A stretch of DNA of 35,746 nucleotides from Microbacterium bovistercoris (GCF_003387575.1 NZ_QUAB01000001.1:1-35746), one strand, 5' to 3'. Positions 14,638-26,618 are shown, counted from the first letter of the stretch. Program-made: numbers and translations. Notes: generated from the sequence alone by a model not told the origin.

Positions 14638-16548
14638 GTGACCCATGTGCTGCAGAACGTCGTGTTCCCTCTTGACAGAGACCCGGACCTGCTGCCGCTG
14701 TACGCCGACCCCGAGACCTGGTCAGTCATCGACGAGGAGCCGGTGCGGGTCTCCAACCGCGCGCATCTCGGCAACATCCTCGGGCGGCACAGGGCGCGCA
14801 TCGTCGCCGGGAGACGAGTGTCGCTCGGCACCTACTTCAATGCCTTCCCTGCGTCGTATTGGCAGCACTGGACCAGCGTCCGCGAAGTGCGTCTCACGGT
14901 GCGGACGAGCGGCCCCGCGACCATTCTCGTGTACCGGTCCAATGGATCAGGCGTCCGCCAGCGCGTCGATGACCGTGAAGTCACCGGCTCCGCCGTCACC
15001 TCGTTCGACCTGCCGCTGACCGAGTATTCGGATGGCGGATGGCTGTGGTTCGACGTGGTCGCCGATGAGAAGCACGCCGTGCTGGAAGGTGCGGAATGGA
15101 CGACCGAGCAGGAGCCCGCACGCGCCGGCAAGGCCTCGCTCGGCATCACGACCTACAACAAGCCCGACTACTGCGTGGAGACGCTGCGCGCCTTGGCGGA
15201 TGCTCCCGACGCGCTCGAGGTCGTCGATCGCATCTTCCTCGTCGATCAGGGCACCCAGCTGGTGGCCGAGCAGGAGGGCTTCGACGAGGTCGCCGACCGA
15301 CTCGGGGAGACGCTGTCGGTGATCCGACAGCCGAACCTCGGCGGGTCAGGCGGCTTCGCACGGTCGATGCACGAGGCGCTGCAACGTCCCGAGAGCGACT
15401 TCGTCCAGCTGCTCGACGACGACGTCCGTCTCGAGCCCGAGTCGTTGCGCCGCTCGATCGTGTTCGGCCGGTACGCGACCACACCGGTGCTCGTCGGCGG
15501 GCACATGTTCGATCTACTGGACCGCCCGAAGCTGCATGGGTGGGCCGAGGTCGTCGATGAATCGCCCTTCATGTGGCGCAACCTCTACCAGGAGCGCATG
15601 CCGCATGACTTCGGCGTCGCGAATCTGCGTCAGTCTCCCCTGCTGCACATGCGCATGGATGCCGATTACAACGGGTGGTGGATGTGCCTGATCCCCCTCG
15701 CCGCGATCCGCGAGGTGGGTCTGTCTCTCCCGGCGTTCATCAAGTGGGATGATGCCGAGTTCTGCCTGCGGGCGGGCAAGGCCGGGTTCCCGACGGTGTC
15801 GCTTCCGGGTGTCGCCCTCTGGCACGTGTCCTGGGTGAACAAGGACGACACGATCGACTGGCAGGCGTACTTCCACGCGCGCAACCGCATCGTCGCCGGC
15901 CTGCTGCATTCGAACGCGCCGCGAGGCGGGCGCCTGCTGGTGCACAGCCGCCGGGTCGACCTGAAGCACCTGATGATGATGCAGTACTACCCCGCAGCGC
16001 TGCGCGCCAGGGCGCTTCGCGACGTGCTGTCCGGCCCGGCGCACCTGCGCAAGAACCTGGCGACGGCGATGCCGGCGGCGCGAGCCCTCGCGGCGGACTT
16101 CCCCGAGACCGTGGTGCATCGCGACCCCTCGGTCGTGCTGCACTCCCGGCGCGGCCGCCAGGTCTACACGCCGCGGAAGCAGAACAATCTCGACAATCCC
16201 ACCGGACTCCGTCTGCGCTGGTTCACTCTGAGCACGCTGGTCTCGCACTGGATGCGTCGGCCCGCCCCCGAGAACGTCGCTCAGCCCGAGGCGGAGTTCG
16301 GCAAGGATGACGCGCACTGGTGGCGCCTGCCGGCGTTCGACAGCGCACTGGTCAGTTCGGCCGACGGCTCGGGGAAGAACATCTACACGCGCGATCGTGC
16401 CAAGTACCGACGGATGCTGATCGAGACCGTCCGGCTGCATTGGCAGTTGAAGCGCCGCTGGCCCCAGTTGCAGAAGGAGTACCGCGAGGCGCTCCCCGAT
16501 CTCGTCTCCGACGCCGCCTGGCAGCACACCTTCGAGGAGCAGTCTTGA
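14638..16548 (+). CDS. glfT2: GlfT2-like galactofuranosyltransferase (GT2)
   Basis: The product is 636 aa, almost the same length as mycobacterial GlfT2 (637 aa), the processive enzyme that builds the galactan chain from UDP-galactofuranose. An N-terminal beta-rich domain (about 1-160, with the block RRVSLGTYFNAFPASYWQHW) precedes the GT-A domain. That domain has SLGITTYNKPDY, PNLGGSGGFARS, the metal-binding LLDDDVRLEP, the catalytic-base region FIKWDDAEFCLRAG and the LWHVSWVNKDD motif. A helical C-terminal domain follows. The GTG at 14638 is chosen because a -10 hexamer lies 8 nt upstream; the residue count from it matches the family. The product acts at the cytoplasmic face, using the Glf product made nearby. 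Linkage specificity is not provable here. Confidence 0.88.
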   Translation: MTHVLQNVVFPLDRDPDLLPLYADPETWSVIDEEPVRVSNRAHLGNILGRHRARIVAGRRVSLGTYFNAFPASYWQHWTSVREVRLTVRTSGPATILVYRSNGSGVRQRVDDREVTGSAVTSFDLPLTEYSDGGWLWFDVVADEKHAVLEGAEWTTEQEPARAGKASLGITTYNKPDYCVETLRALADAPDALEVVDRIFLVDQGTQLVAEQEGFDEVADRLGETLSVIRQPNLGGSGGFARSMHEALQRPESDFVQLLDDDVRLEPESLRRSIVFGRYATTPVLVGGHMFDLLDRPKLHGWAEVVDESPFMWRNLYQERMPHDFGVANLRQSPLLHMRMDADYNGWWMCLIPLAAIREVGLSLPAFIKWDDAEFCLRAGKAGFPTVSLPGVALWHVSWVNKDDTIDWQAYFHARNRIVAGLLHSNAPRGGRLLVHSRRVDLKHLMMMQYYPAALRARALRDVLSGPAHLRKNLATAMPAARALAADFPETVVHRDPSVVLHSRRGRQVYTPRKQNNLDNPTGLRLRWFTLSTLVSHWMRRPAPENVAQPEAEFGKDDAHWWRLPAFDSALVSSADGSGKNIYTRDRAKYRRMLIETVRLHWQLKRRWPQLQKEYREALPDLVSDAAWQHTFEEQS

Positions 16549-17501
16549 CCCCCACCTCGTTCGATCCCGCCTCCGCGGCGATCGTCATCGTCACCTACAA
16601 CCGCTCGCACCTGCTGCAGGGGCTGCTCACCAGCATCCGATCGATGGACCCGAAGCCGGGGCGCGTGGTGATCGTCGACAACGCCTCGTCGGATGACACC
16701 ACCGAGGTCGTCGATTCGTTCCGTGCCGACATCGGCACCGAGATCGTGTACCGCCGGCTGGAGACCAACACCGGCGGCTCCGGCGGCTTCAGCGAGGGCA
16801 TGCGCACCGCCTACGAGCTCGGGTCCGAGTGGATCTGGATGATGGACGACGACGTCGAGGTGCTCCCCGACGGTCTGGCCCGAATGGGCAAGTGGTCGAC
16901 CCGTTTCAAGAGCATCCAGGGCCGCCGCTACGACTACGACGGCAGCGAGTTCTATTGGCAGTACCGCATCGCGGAACGCATGGGCATCCCCATTCCGTTC
17001 GCGCCGTCCGGCTTCGACGGCACCGGGTTCAAGGAGATGAACAGCGGATGCTTCGAGGGCATGTTCATCCACCGGTCGATCGTCAAGGAGATCGGTCTTC
17101 CCGACCCCCGCTTCTTCATCTACTGGGACGATCAGCTCTACGGCTGGCTGGCTTCGCGACGGACCACGGCCGTCATCGTCGACGAGTTCGTGCTTCGTCG
17201 CACCCGCGAGATCGTGCAGTGGGACCTCGGCATCCGTCACCTGAACGCGTCGAGCAACGCGTACCGGTACTACATCATGCGCAACCGGGCGTTCATCAAG
17301 CACTACTACCGTGCGCACGGCGTCTACAACCCGGTGCTGTTCGGTGCCGGCACGACCCTGACCTTCTTCAAGGAGTTGATCAGGCTCGCGTTCGTCGAAC
17401 GCACCGTGCGTGGCACGAGCAACCTGTTCCGTGGTCTGCGCGACGGCGGGAGGATCGGCCGCGACCGCAGCTGGCGCCCGATGGCGCCGCTGGAGAGCTG
17501 A
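16545..17501 (+). CDS. GlfT1-like GT2 glycosyltransferase
   Basis: The product is 318 aa from a TTG start. The TTG overlaps the GlfT2-like stop (TTGA) and has GAGGAG 5 nt upstream, which makes it the best start. The GT-A fold shows IVIVTYNRSHLLQGLL, VIVDNASSDDT, TNTGGSGGFSEG, the metal motif WMMDDDVEVLPDG and the acceptor-side FFIYWDDQLYGWLASR. These and the length resemble mycobacterial GlfT1, which adds the first galactofuranose residues to the lipid-linked primer. Tight coupling to a GlfT2-like gene supports initiation followed by elongation. It could instead use another sugar, so no symbol is given. Confidence 0.82.
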   Translation: MTPTSFDPASAAIVIVTYNRSHLLQGLLTSIRSMDPKPGRVVIVDNASSDDTTEVVDSFRADIGTEIVYRRLETNTGGSGGFSEGMRTAYELGSEWIWMMDDDVEVLPDGLARMGKWSTRFKSIQGRRYDYDGSEFYWQYRIAERMGIPIPFAPSGFDGTGFKEMNSGCFEGMFIHRSIVKEIGLPDPRFFIYWDDQLYGWLASRRTTAVIVDEFVLRRTREIVQWDLGIRHLNASSNAYRYYIMRNRAFIKHYYRAHGVYNPVLFGAGTTLTFFKELIRLAFVERTVRGTSNLFRGLRDGGRIGRDRSWRPMAPLES

Positions 17502-17502
17502 G

Positions 17503-18114
17503 ATGTCGCAGCAGGAGCCCGAGTACGTGTGGTCGTTCCCGCCGGAAAAGATGCGGCATCCCGGCCGTGTGTGGCTGATCGTCGGGCTGTCCGTCGCATT
17601 CGTGGCGATCGCGGTCGTGCTGCTACTGCTGTTCCTGCCCCGCAGCGCACCCGTCACCGATCCCACAGGAAGCCCGACGCCCAGCGCACCTGTCACGCCC
17701 AATGAGAGTCCTTCGCCAACCCCGACGGCCACGTCCTCGCCTGCTCCTACGACCGTCCCCACGCAGACGACCTCCCCGGCGACGCCCCCGCCGCCCGCCG
17801 ATCCATCGCTCGCGGTCTTCCGCGACAAGATTCGGCCGGTGCTGACGGACGCCGACACCGGGCTGCGGATGCTCGGGACGATGAGCGGACCGGATGCGCA
17901 GCAGATCGTCGACCAGTTGCGACAGGATGCCGAGCGCCTGTCCGACAGCGTCGCGCCCTCGTCGATAGCCGACGACTGGAACACGAGGACCGATGCCTAC
18001 CTGAACGCCCTGTCACGGCTCAACGAGGCGTACGCGAAGAACTCCGGCATCGACAAGGCGCGCGAGGCAGCGGCGTCCGCCGAGCAGTCGCTCAAGGAGC
18101 TCGTCGGCCTCTGA
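17503..18114 (+). CDS. Small membrane-anchored protein with Pro/Thr-rich stalk, unknown function
   Basis: The product is 203 aa. A short cytoplasmic N terminus (to about residue 22) is followed by one strong membrane helix (about 24-46, VWLIVGLSVAFVAIAVVLLL). A stalk of about 55 residues made mostly of Pro, Thr and Ser comes next, then a helical domain of about 100 residues (AVFRDKIRPVLTDADTGLRM to SAEQSLKELVGL). I do not recognise the family. GGAGAG lies 5 nt before the ATG and the gene starts two bases after the GlfT1-like stop, so it is the last gene of the operon. The stalk places the helical domain outside the cell, within the wall, where it might act on or bind the exported glycan. Confidence 0.8.
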   Translation: MSQQEPEYVWSFPPEKMRHPGRVWLIVGLSVAFVAIAVVLLLLFLPRSAPVTDPTGSPTPSAPVTPNESPSPTPTATSSPAPTTVPTQTTSPATPPPPADPSLAVFRDKIRPVLTDADTGLRMLGTMSGPDAQQIVDQLRQDAERLSDSVAPSSIADDWNTRTDAYLNALSRLNEAYAKNSGIDKAREAAASAEQSLKELVGL

Positions 18115-18117
18115 CCC

Positions 18118-18855
18118 TCAGCGCGCCACGCTGTCGGCGTTGTACCGGTCCAGCACCTCGCCGATCGGGGCGTCCAGAACGAGGGCGCCCTTGTTCAGGT
18201 ACAGGCCTCGGGTGCAGAACCGTCGAAGGTCACGCTCGTTGTGGCTGACGAAGAACAGTGTGCGACCGTCCGCGAGAAGTTCGTCGATGCGGGCGTAGCA
18301 CTTGTCACGGAAGGTCTTGTCGCCCACGGCGAGCACCTCGTCGACGAGCATGATCGGCTCCTCGAGCTGCGACACGACGGAGAACGCCAGGCGCACCTTC
18401 ATCCCGTTCGAGAGGTGTTTGTAGGGCGTGTCCTGGAAGTCCTCGAGCTCGGCGAACGCGATCATGTCGTGGTAGCGGCGGGCGATCTCCGATTTCGGCA
18501 TGCCGTGCAGGCCGGCGGTGAGGCGCACGTTCTCACGCACGGTCAGATCGCCGACGAAGCCGCCGGTGAGTTCGATCAGCGGGGCGACGCCGCCGTTGAC
18601 CGTCACCGTGCCCTCGTCCGGCAGGAGCACCCCGGCGACAAGGCGCAGCAGCGTGGACTTGCCCTGGCCGTTGCGGCCGACCACGCCGATCGCCTCACCG
18701 GATGCGACCGTGAACGACACATCTCGCAGTGCCCAGAACTCTCCTGGCCGAGATCGCCTGCTGGCGCCCGCGAACAGATCCTTGAGCGAACGACGGCCCC
18801 GTCGATTGCGGCGGAACCGGACGCCGAGTCCCTGCACCTCGATCGCAGCGGTCAT
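18118..18855 (-). CDS. wzt: Polysaccharide ABC exporter ATPase (Wzt-like)
   Basis: The product is 245 aa. Motifs are Walker A GVVGRNGQGKSTLLR, Q-loop region PLIELTGGFVGDLTVREN, signature LSNGMKVRLAFSV and Walker B IMLVDEVLAVGD, followed by SHNERDLRRFC. The LSNGM signature and the ELTGGF stretch mark the polysaccharide/teichoic acid exporter group (Wzt, TagH, RfbE). The C-terminal carbohydrate-binding domain of some Wzt proteins is absent, so this is the short form. AAGGAG precedes the ATG by 5 nt and stop and start codons of the permease and this gene share one base (TGATG). It energises export of a lipid-linked glycan. The gene ends only 3 bp from the convergent plus-strand operon. Confidence 0.92.
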   Translation of the reverse strand: MTAAIEVQGLGVRFRRNRRGRRSLKDLFAGASRRSRPGEFWALRDVSFTVASGEAIGVVGRNGQGKSTLLRLVAGVLLPDEGTVTVNGGVAPLIELTGGFVGDLTVRENVRLTAGLHGMPKSEIARRYHDMIAFAELEDFQDTPYKHLSNGMKVRLAFSVVSQLEEPIMLVDEVLAVGDKTFRDKCYARIDELLADGRTLFFVSHNERDLRRFCTRGLYLNKGALVLDAPIGEVLDRYNADSVAR

Positions 18856-19670
18856 CACAGCTCCTTCAGGACGGGGCGCTCGAGCGTGCGGAACGTCCAG
18901 ACGCCGAGAACGAAGATCACGAGCGTGACTGCAGCGCCGATCAGCACGACCGCCGGATCCCACTGATCCGGGAAGAAGGCCATCCGGTACAGCGTCATGA
19001 TGCCCGCGAGCGGGTTGAACGCGCCGATCGTCTCGAACGCACCCGGCAGGTCGCGGACGCTGTAGATGATCGGCGTCGCATAGAACAGCGCACGCAGGAT
19101 CAGCGCGGTCGTGCGCTCGAGGTCGGTGTACAGCGCGCACAGCGGTGCGACCAGCAGACCGAGTCCGACCAGCAGCACCGTCTGCCACACGACGGCCACG
19201 GGGAACCAGAGGATGCCCCATCCGATGTGCGCGGTGAATTCCGGATCGTTCTCCACCAGCATGTTCACGACGACGAAGATCACGAGCACAGGAAGCGAGA
19301 ACAGGAACTCGATGCCCTTGCTGAGCACTATGCGATTGACCCAGATCGACCGCGGGATCGCGGTGGAGCGCACCAGTCGCGAGTCCTTCTTGAAGGCTCG
19401 GGTGAAGTCGCCGACCGAAGTGTTGAACCACACCCAGGGCAGGAGTGCGCTGATCAGGAAGATGATGTACGGCTGCTCCCCGGCGCTGCGCTGGAACACC
19501 TGCGTGAACACGAACCAGTAGATCGCGCTCATCACCAGCGGGTCGAGGACCGACCAGAGGTAGCCCAGCGCACTCGTCGAGTAGCGGACCTTGAGGTCGC
19601 GCGCCGACAGCAGCCAGAGCGAGTGGAAGTAGCGCCGGGGCGTGCCCGGCGCCCCCACCGTCGTCGTCAT
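18855..19670 (-). CDS. wzm: Polysaccharide ABC exporter permease (Wzm-like)
   Basis: The product is 271 aa, the usual ABC-2 permease size, with six predicted membrane helices. The N-terminal motif LWLLSARDLKVRYSTSALGY and the following YLWSVLDPL are typical of Wzm/TagG/RfbD proteins, where they form the amphipathic interface helix and first gate. SALLPWVWFNTSVGDF is another family landmark. It begins one base after the Glf stop and overlaps the ATPase gene, so glf-wzm-wzt form one operon. Mycobacteria place a Wzm/Wzt pair with galactan genes, where it exports the lipid-linked galactan. The same role is the simplest reading here. Confidence 0.92.
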   Translation of the reverse strand: MTTTVGAPGTPRRYFHSLWLLSARDLKVRYSTSALGYLWSVLDPLVMSAIYWFVFTQVFQRSAGEQPYIIFLISALLPWVWFNTSVGDFTRAFKKDSRLVRSTAIPRSIWVNRIVLSKGIEFLFSLPVLVIFVVVNMLVENDPEFTAHIGWGILWFPVAVVWQTVLLVGLGLLVAPLCALYTDLERTTALILRALFYATPIIYSVRDLPGAFETIGAFNPLAGIMTLYRMAFFPDQWDPAVVLIGAAVTLVIFVLGVWTFRTLERPVLKEL

Positions 19671-19671
19671 C

Positions 19672-22996
<3,325 letters not shown>

Positions 22997-23005
22997 CATC
23001 ACGAT

Positions 23006-23042
23006 GGCTCATCCGGTGCGCCTCGCCTCGCCCGGATGAGCC
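23006..23042 (+). terminator. Hairpin after the secreted nuclease gene
   Basis: GGCTCATCCGG (23006-23016) pairs perfectly with CCGGATGAGCC (23032-23042) around a 15-nt loop, ten bases past the stop. It lacks a T-tract, as is common in high-GC actinobacteria. Confidence 0.55.
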
Positions 23043-23045
23043 GAG

Positions 23046-23075
23046 TTCACGACCGCGGTTCGGCCGGGTTATGAT
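23046..23075 (+). promoter_or_regulatory. Promoter of the FN3-CWB2 protein gene
   Basis: TTCACG (23046-23051), an 18-nt spacer and TATGAT (23070-23075) fit the primary-sigma pattern; the -10 is a five-of-six match. It gives a leader of about 63 nt with a strong Shine-Dalgarno. Confidence 0.5.
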
Positions 23076-23144
23076 CTCGCAACGGCACTACGGCACACCC
23101 GGTCTTCGGACGCACGAGCGCCTCCGATGATGAAGGAAAAGCCC

Positions 23145-24578
23145 ATGTCCACACGCATGCCCAGACGTGCCTCCGCTGCGGCGGTGGCCGTCGCGCTCGC
23201 TGCTTCCCTGTCTGTACCGATCGCGGCGCAGGCGAACAGCTCGGACGACCCGTCTCTGCCGGCGCTCACGCCCGAGCAGTCTGCTTCGCAGTCGGACTCG
23301 CAGAAGCTGCGTTTCGTACCCGGCCCTAAGGTCGAGCCCGGAAAGCCGTCGGTGAAGACCTCCGCGCCGCAGGCTCTGGCCGCACCCGCCCCGATCACCT
23401 CCTACAACGTGGCCGCTGTCGGGTCCACCTGGGCGGGCATTGAGTGGGTTCCGCCGACGGACGGTGGGTCTGCCATCACCGGGTACCAGTTCCGGCTGTC
23501 GAGCGGCGGGCAGGTGGTCGAAGAGGCCACGATCAACGAGGCGATCTCGAGCGTCATCATCTACGGTCTGGATCCGGACACGGCATACTCTGTCGAGATC
23601 GCCGCGATCAACGCCGAAGGCCCCGCACCATTCTCCGCCCCCATCCCGTTCACCACCACGCACAACTCGATCGACCGCATCTTCGGGCAGAACCGCTTCG
23701 AGACCGCCGTGCGGGTGTCGGAGGACACGTTCCCCGCGGGCGTCCAAGCCGCCTTCGTCGCGAACGGCTTGAACTTCCCGGACGCGCTCGCTGCCGCGGC
23801 TGCCGGCGGCACGTTCGGCGGGCCGGTTCTGCTCACGGCCCCGACCTCCGTGACCCAGGGTGTGAAGGACGAGCTCTCCCTCCTTCAGCCGGAGTACGTG
23901 TTCGTCGCCGGCGGCACGGGTTCCGTCAGCGAGAGCGTGTACAACCAGGTGGCCGCCTATGGCACGGTGGGTGCGGACCGCGTGGCCGGCGTCGACCGCT
24001 TCGAGACTGCGGCGTACATGTCGACGCTGTGGGAGTCGACGGACACCGTCTACCTGGCCAGCGGCATCAACTACCCCGATGCCCTGTCCGGTGCCGCAGC
24101 CGCGGGCTTCAACGGGAACCCGGTGCTCCTCACCGGGCGTGACTCGCTGCCCGCGGTCACCGCTGCTGCGCTGAGCCATCACGCACCGTCGCGCATCGTC
24201 GTGCTCGGCGGTACCGGGTCCGTGAGCACCACCGTACTCAACCAGGCCAAGGCGGCTGCCGGCACGAATCCCACCGTCCAGCGACTCGCCGGAGCCGACC
24301 GCTACCAGACCGGTGTCGCGATCTCGAAGGCGACCTTTCCGGACACCCGCATCCCTGTCCTCTATGTGGCCAGCGGTGCCGGCTTCGCCGACGCACTCGC
24401 CGGCGCAGCCGCCGCGGGCTACAACGGCGGACCGATGCTGCTGACCGCCCAGGGCTCGATGTCCGCCGCGGTCCTCGCGGAGATCGACCGTCTGGATCCC
24501 GTTCGCGTGGTCGTGCTGGGTGGCACCGCATCGGTCAGTGATGCCGTCATCGCCCAGATCGACGGCGTGCTCGGCTGA
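23145..24578 (+). CDS. Secreted FN3 protein with three CWB2 cell-wall-binding repeats
   Basis: The product is 477 aa. The ATG at 23145 is chosen because AAGGA lies 7 nt upstream and a standard signal peptide follows (RRASAAAVAVALAASLSVP, cleavage near AQA). Two ATGs at 23127 and 23130 would put that Shine-Dalgarno inside the coding region. A Pro/Ser-rich linker leads to one fibronectin type III domain (about 82-172, ending YSVEIAAINAEGPAPFS). Three CWB2 repeats then fill the rest (about 177-477), each with R-(x)3-R-(F/Y)-(E/Q)-T-(A/G) and NFPDAL-type motifs. No enzyme domain is present, so it is probably structural or adhesive. It shares the wall-anchor type with the neighbouring nuclease. 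Confidence 0.88.
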   Translation: MSTRMPRRASAAAVAVALAASLSVPIAAQANSSDDPSLPALTPEQSASQSDSQKLRFVPGPKVEPGKPSVKTSAPQALAAPAPITSYNVAAVGSTWAGIEWVPPTDGGSAITGYQFRLSSGGQVVEEATINEAISSVIIYGLDPDTAYSVEIAAINAEGPAPFSAPIPFTTTHNSIDRIFGQNRFETAVRVSEDTFPAGVQAAFVANGLNFPDALAAAAAGGTFGGPVLLTAPTSVTQGVKDELSLLQPEYVFVAGGTGSVSESVYNQVAAYGTVGADRVAGVDRFETAAYMSTLWESTDTVYLASGINYPDALSGAAAAGFNGNPVLLTGRDSLPAVTAAALSHHAPSRIVVLGGTGSVSTTVLNQAKAAAGTNPTVQRLAGADRYQTGVAISKATFPDTRIPVLYVASGAGFADALAGAAAAGYNGGPMLLTAQGSMSAAVLAEIDRLDPVRVVVLGGTASVSDAVIAQIDGVLG

Positions 24579-24597
24579 CACTTCAAGTGGGCAGGGT

Positions 24598-24632
24598 GAA
24601 GCGCCGCCGGGCTGGCTGCCTGGCGGCGCTTC
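24598..24632 (+). terminator. Intrinsic-type hairpin after the FN3-CWB2 gene
   Basis: GAAGCGCCGCC (24598-24608) pairs perfectly with GGCGGCGCTTC (24622-24632) around a 13-nt loop, 20 bases past the stop. The following bases are only weakly T-rich. Confidence 0.65.
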
Positions 24633-24692
24633 GTCATTCGGCCGGAACGCGGGAGTGCGGTGTGTCTGGCGTCGCGTGGTCAGCCTGATAGC

Positions 24693-24732
24693 GAAAGAGC
24701 GGCGGGTGTGGTCACCCACCCGCCGCTCTTTC
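24693..24732. terminator. Strong 16-bp hairpin between convergent transcripts
   Basis: GAAAGAGCGGCGGGTG (24693-24708) pairs perfectly with CACCCGCCGCTCTTTC (24717-24732) around an 8-nt loop. It starts 12 bases past the stop of the minus-strand membrane glycosyltransferase gene, and the stem ends in CTTTC on both strands, so it may terminate in both directions. Confidence 0.7.
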
Positions 24733-24744
24733 TCGCCCTCCGAA

Positions 24745-26187
24745 TCAGTGCGCGCGCTCGTAGAGGATGAAACCGCTGTTCGACCGCACGACGCGGTAGT
24801 CGCGGTCCAGCAGCCTTTGGAGTTCGTCATTGTTCGTTCCCGCAGCTGGTGTGAGAATCCACTGAGGCTCAGCACTCTCGATGTGAGCGACGGTGTCCTT
24901 CGTCACCTGCGGGTCCACAGTGCCCCACCACGGCTGCGTGATGAAGTACTTGTATGCCGGGAGGGTGTCGGTCATCAGATAGAACGTGGCTGGCAAGGAC
25001 CACGGGAACACCTCGCCCCACCGGTCTCGCGGGACCACGGACAGCACGTCGAGGAGCTGATCCTCGTATGCCGCCTCGGTCCTGTGCACAGCACCGGATG
25101 CGCGAATCGCCTTGGGAACATGATCTATCGCGACCACCGCGGAAACCACGATCATCATCAGCGCAACGGAGTTCCGAACCCGCCCCTTCAGCGCACCGAG
25201 CAGCATCACCGCGCCGAACGCGATCATAGGAATGATCAGGGTGAGGTAGTGGGCATAAGAGGTGGTGGGGGCGAGCACTGCGTAGCAGGAGCCGGCGCCC
25301 AGGCACAGGCCGACAGCCCAGACCGACCGCCGCCCGCCGGTGCGCAGCAACTGCGCGATCACTCCCGCCGCTGTCAGCACGCAGGCGAAGATCACGGTTC
25401 CGATGTAGGCGGGCACCTTCGGGCGAATCGACGCGTCCTCCACGTAGAGCAGGTTGAACCAGAAGGTCGCGTTGAGCATGTCCTCAAGGGTGCCGCGGAC
25501 GGCGAACCAGCCGATGATCACGCCCGACATCAGGAGGAATCCGCCGATCGCCACACCGAACCGCTTCAGGACAGCGCCGTGCCGCAGGATCAACTGGATC
25601 AGCAGGCCTGCGAAGATACCTGCGATGGGGATGGCATTGTTCGCCCTGATGAAGAAGACGAACGAGAAGGCGGCGCCCATGGCGGCGAACATGAGCATGT
25701 CCCTCAGGCCGCGAGGGGCATCCTCATCCAGTGCACGGACGGCTCCGTACAACACGAAAAGGATGAACGGGAGCGAGAACTCCTCGGACAGGTTTCCACC
25801 CTCGAAGGTGTATGTGAGGATCACGAGGACGAGCGAGAGTATGCCTGCGATACCCAGCCAAGAGGTGAATCGGCGGCAGATCGAGATGAGGAGCGCAAGC
25901 GACACGGTCAGCCCCACTGCCTGCAGGACGAACAGCCCGGCTCTCCCCTCGTGGATAGCCTGTCCCAGCCATTCGATGAAGAACAGTGTGGGGCCCTTGT
26001 GATCCCACACGTCGACGTAGAGCTCCTGACCGTTCTGCAGTGCAGAGCCGATCACCCGGAAGATCGCGGCATCGCCGCCATAGACGGTGTGGAAGAAGCT
26101 CGTCGACGAGGACATGAGCACGAGGAACACGAGCGCGATGACGCCGGATGCCCCCCAGCACAGCGCTGCTCTGACAGGCGGCGTCAC
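24745..26187 (-). CDS. GT39-like (GT-C) polytopic membrane glycosyltransferase
   Basis: The product is 480 aa with about ten or more membrane helices through residue 370 and a soluble C-terminal domain of about 100 residues. The first extracytoplasmic loop holds YGGDAAIFRVIGSALQNGQ and YVDVWDHKGPTLFF, where the acidic GGD and DHKGP motifs match GT39/ArnT-like enzymes that use polyprenyl-phosphate sugars on the outer face. It overlaps the GtrA-like gene by four bases (ATGA). In gtrABC modules the third gene encodes the specific transferase that attaches the flipped sugar to its acceptor, and position and topology suggest the same job. Donor sugar and acceptor are unknown. Confidence 0.75.
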   Translation of the reverse strand: MTPPVRAALCWGASGVIALVFLVLMSSSTSFFHTVYGGDAAIFRVIGSALQNGQELYVDVWDHKGPTLFFIEWLGQAIHEGRAGLFVLQAVGLTVSLALLISICRRFTSWLGIAGILSLVLVILTYTFEGGNLSEEFSLPFILFVLYGAVRALDEDAPRGLRDMLMFAAMGAAFSFVFFIRANNAIPIAGIFAGLLIQLILRHGAVLKRFGVAIGGFLLMSGVIIGWFAVRGTLEDMLNATFWFNLLYVEDASIRPKVPAYIGTVIFACVLTAAGVIAQLLRTGGRRSVWAVGLCLGAGSCYAVLAPTTSYAHYLTLIIPMIAFGAVMLLGALKGRVRNSVALMMIVVSAVVAIDHVPKAIRASGAVHRTEAAYEDQLLDVLSVVPRDRWGEVFPWSLPATFYLMTDTLPAYKYFITQPWWGTVDPQVTKDTVAHIESAEPQWILTPAAGTNNDELQRLLDRDYRVVRSNSGFILYERAH

Positions 26188-26618
26188 TCCATGACCTCCG
26201 TGTGGTCAGCGGCCGGCGGGAACACGAACCGCGCGTACAGAAGATAATTCCAGGTCATCGAGACAACCGTCGCGCATGCCTTGCCGATCAGCAGCACGAC
26301 CTCATCGGAGAAGAGGTTCCCGATGATCGCCGAGACCGCCCAGATCACCGCGGGTTGCAGCAGCCACAGACTCACGAGCGTGACTATGGTGAACTTCACG
26401 ATCTGCACCCTCGCGTCGCCGCCGGATCGGAACGTGAACGACCGGTTGGCGAAGAAACTGAATCCGAAGGCGACGCTGGTGGAGATGATGTTGGCGAAGA
26501 ACACCGGCATTCCCAGCGCGGTCAGCAGGAAGAGCAGGACGAAGTCGACCGCCGTGTTCAGCACACCGACGATGACGAAACGCAAAGGTCGCCTGTCAGA
26601 CATCGTCGACCTGATCAC
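26184..26618 (-). CDS. GtrA-like polyprenyl-phosphate-sugar flippase
   Basis: The product is 144 aa with four membrane helices, the normal GtrA size. Family motifs include RFVIVGVLNTAVDFVLLFLL, FGFSFFANRSFTF and a final helix ending TWNYLLYARFVF. GtrA proteins are thought to move undecaprenyl-phosphate sugars across the membrane. I place the start at a GTG (26618) because AGAAGG lies 5 nt upstream; the ATG at 26603 is an alternative that overlaps the previous gene by eight bases. It lies between a GtrB-like transferase and a GT-C enzyme, the expected gtr order. Confidence 0.88.
   Translation of the reverse strand: MIRSTMSDRRPLRFVIVGVLNTAVDFVLLFLLTALGMPVFFANIISTSVAFGFSFFANRSFTFRSGGDARVQIVKFTIVTLVSLWLLQPAVIWAVSAIIGNLFSDEVVLLIGKACATVVSMTWNYLLYARFVFPPAADHTEVME

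Noticed and set aside
13072..14646. Long minus-strand open frame of about 520 codons opposite the second ligase-like gene
   Set aside because: Translation is dominated by Arg, His, Asp and Gln with no fold-like pattern; the plus strand encodes a clear membrane protein.
16383..17984. Minus-strand open frame of about 530 codons across the GlfT1-like gene
   Set aside because: It is antisense to two well-supported genes and has no recognisable motif.
23127..23144. Upstream ATG codons as the start of the FN3-CWB2 gene
   Set aside because: They would place the only good Shine-Dalgarno (AAGGA at 23133) inside the coding sequence; the ATG at 23145 fits both it and the signal peptide.
23088..24875. 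Minus-strand open frame of about 595 codons opposite the FN3-CWB2 gene
   Set aside because: It runs through a perfect terminator hairpin and has Arg/Gly-rich translation without domains.
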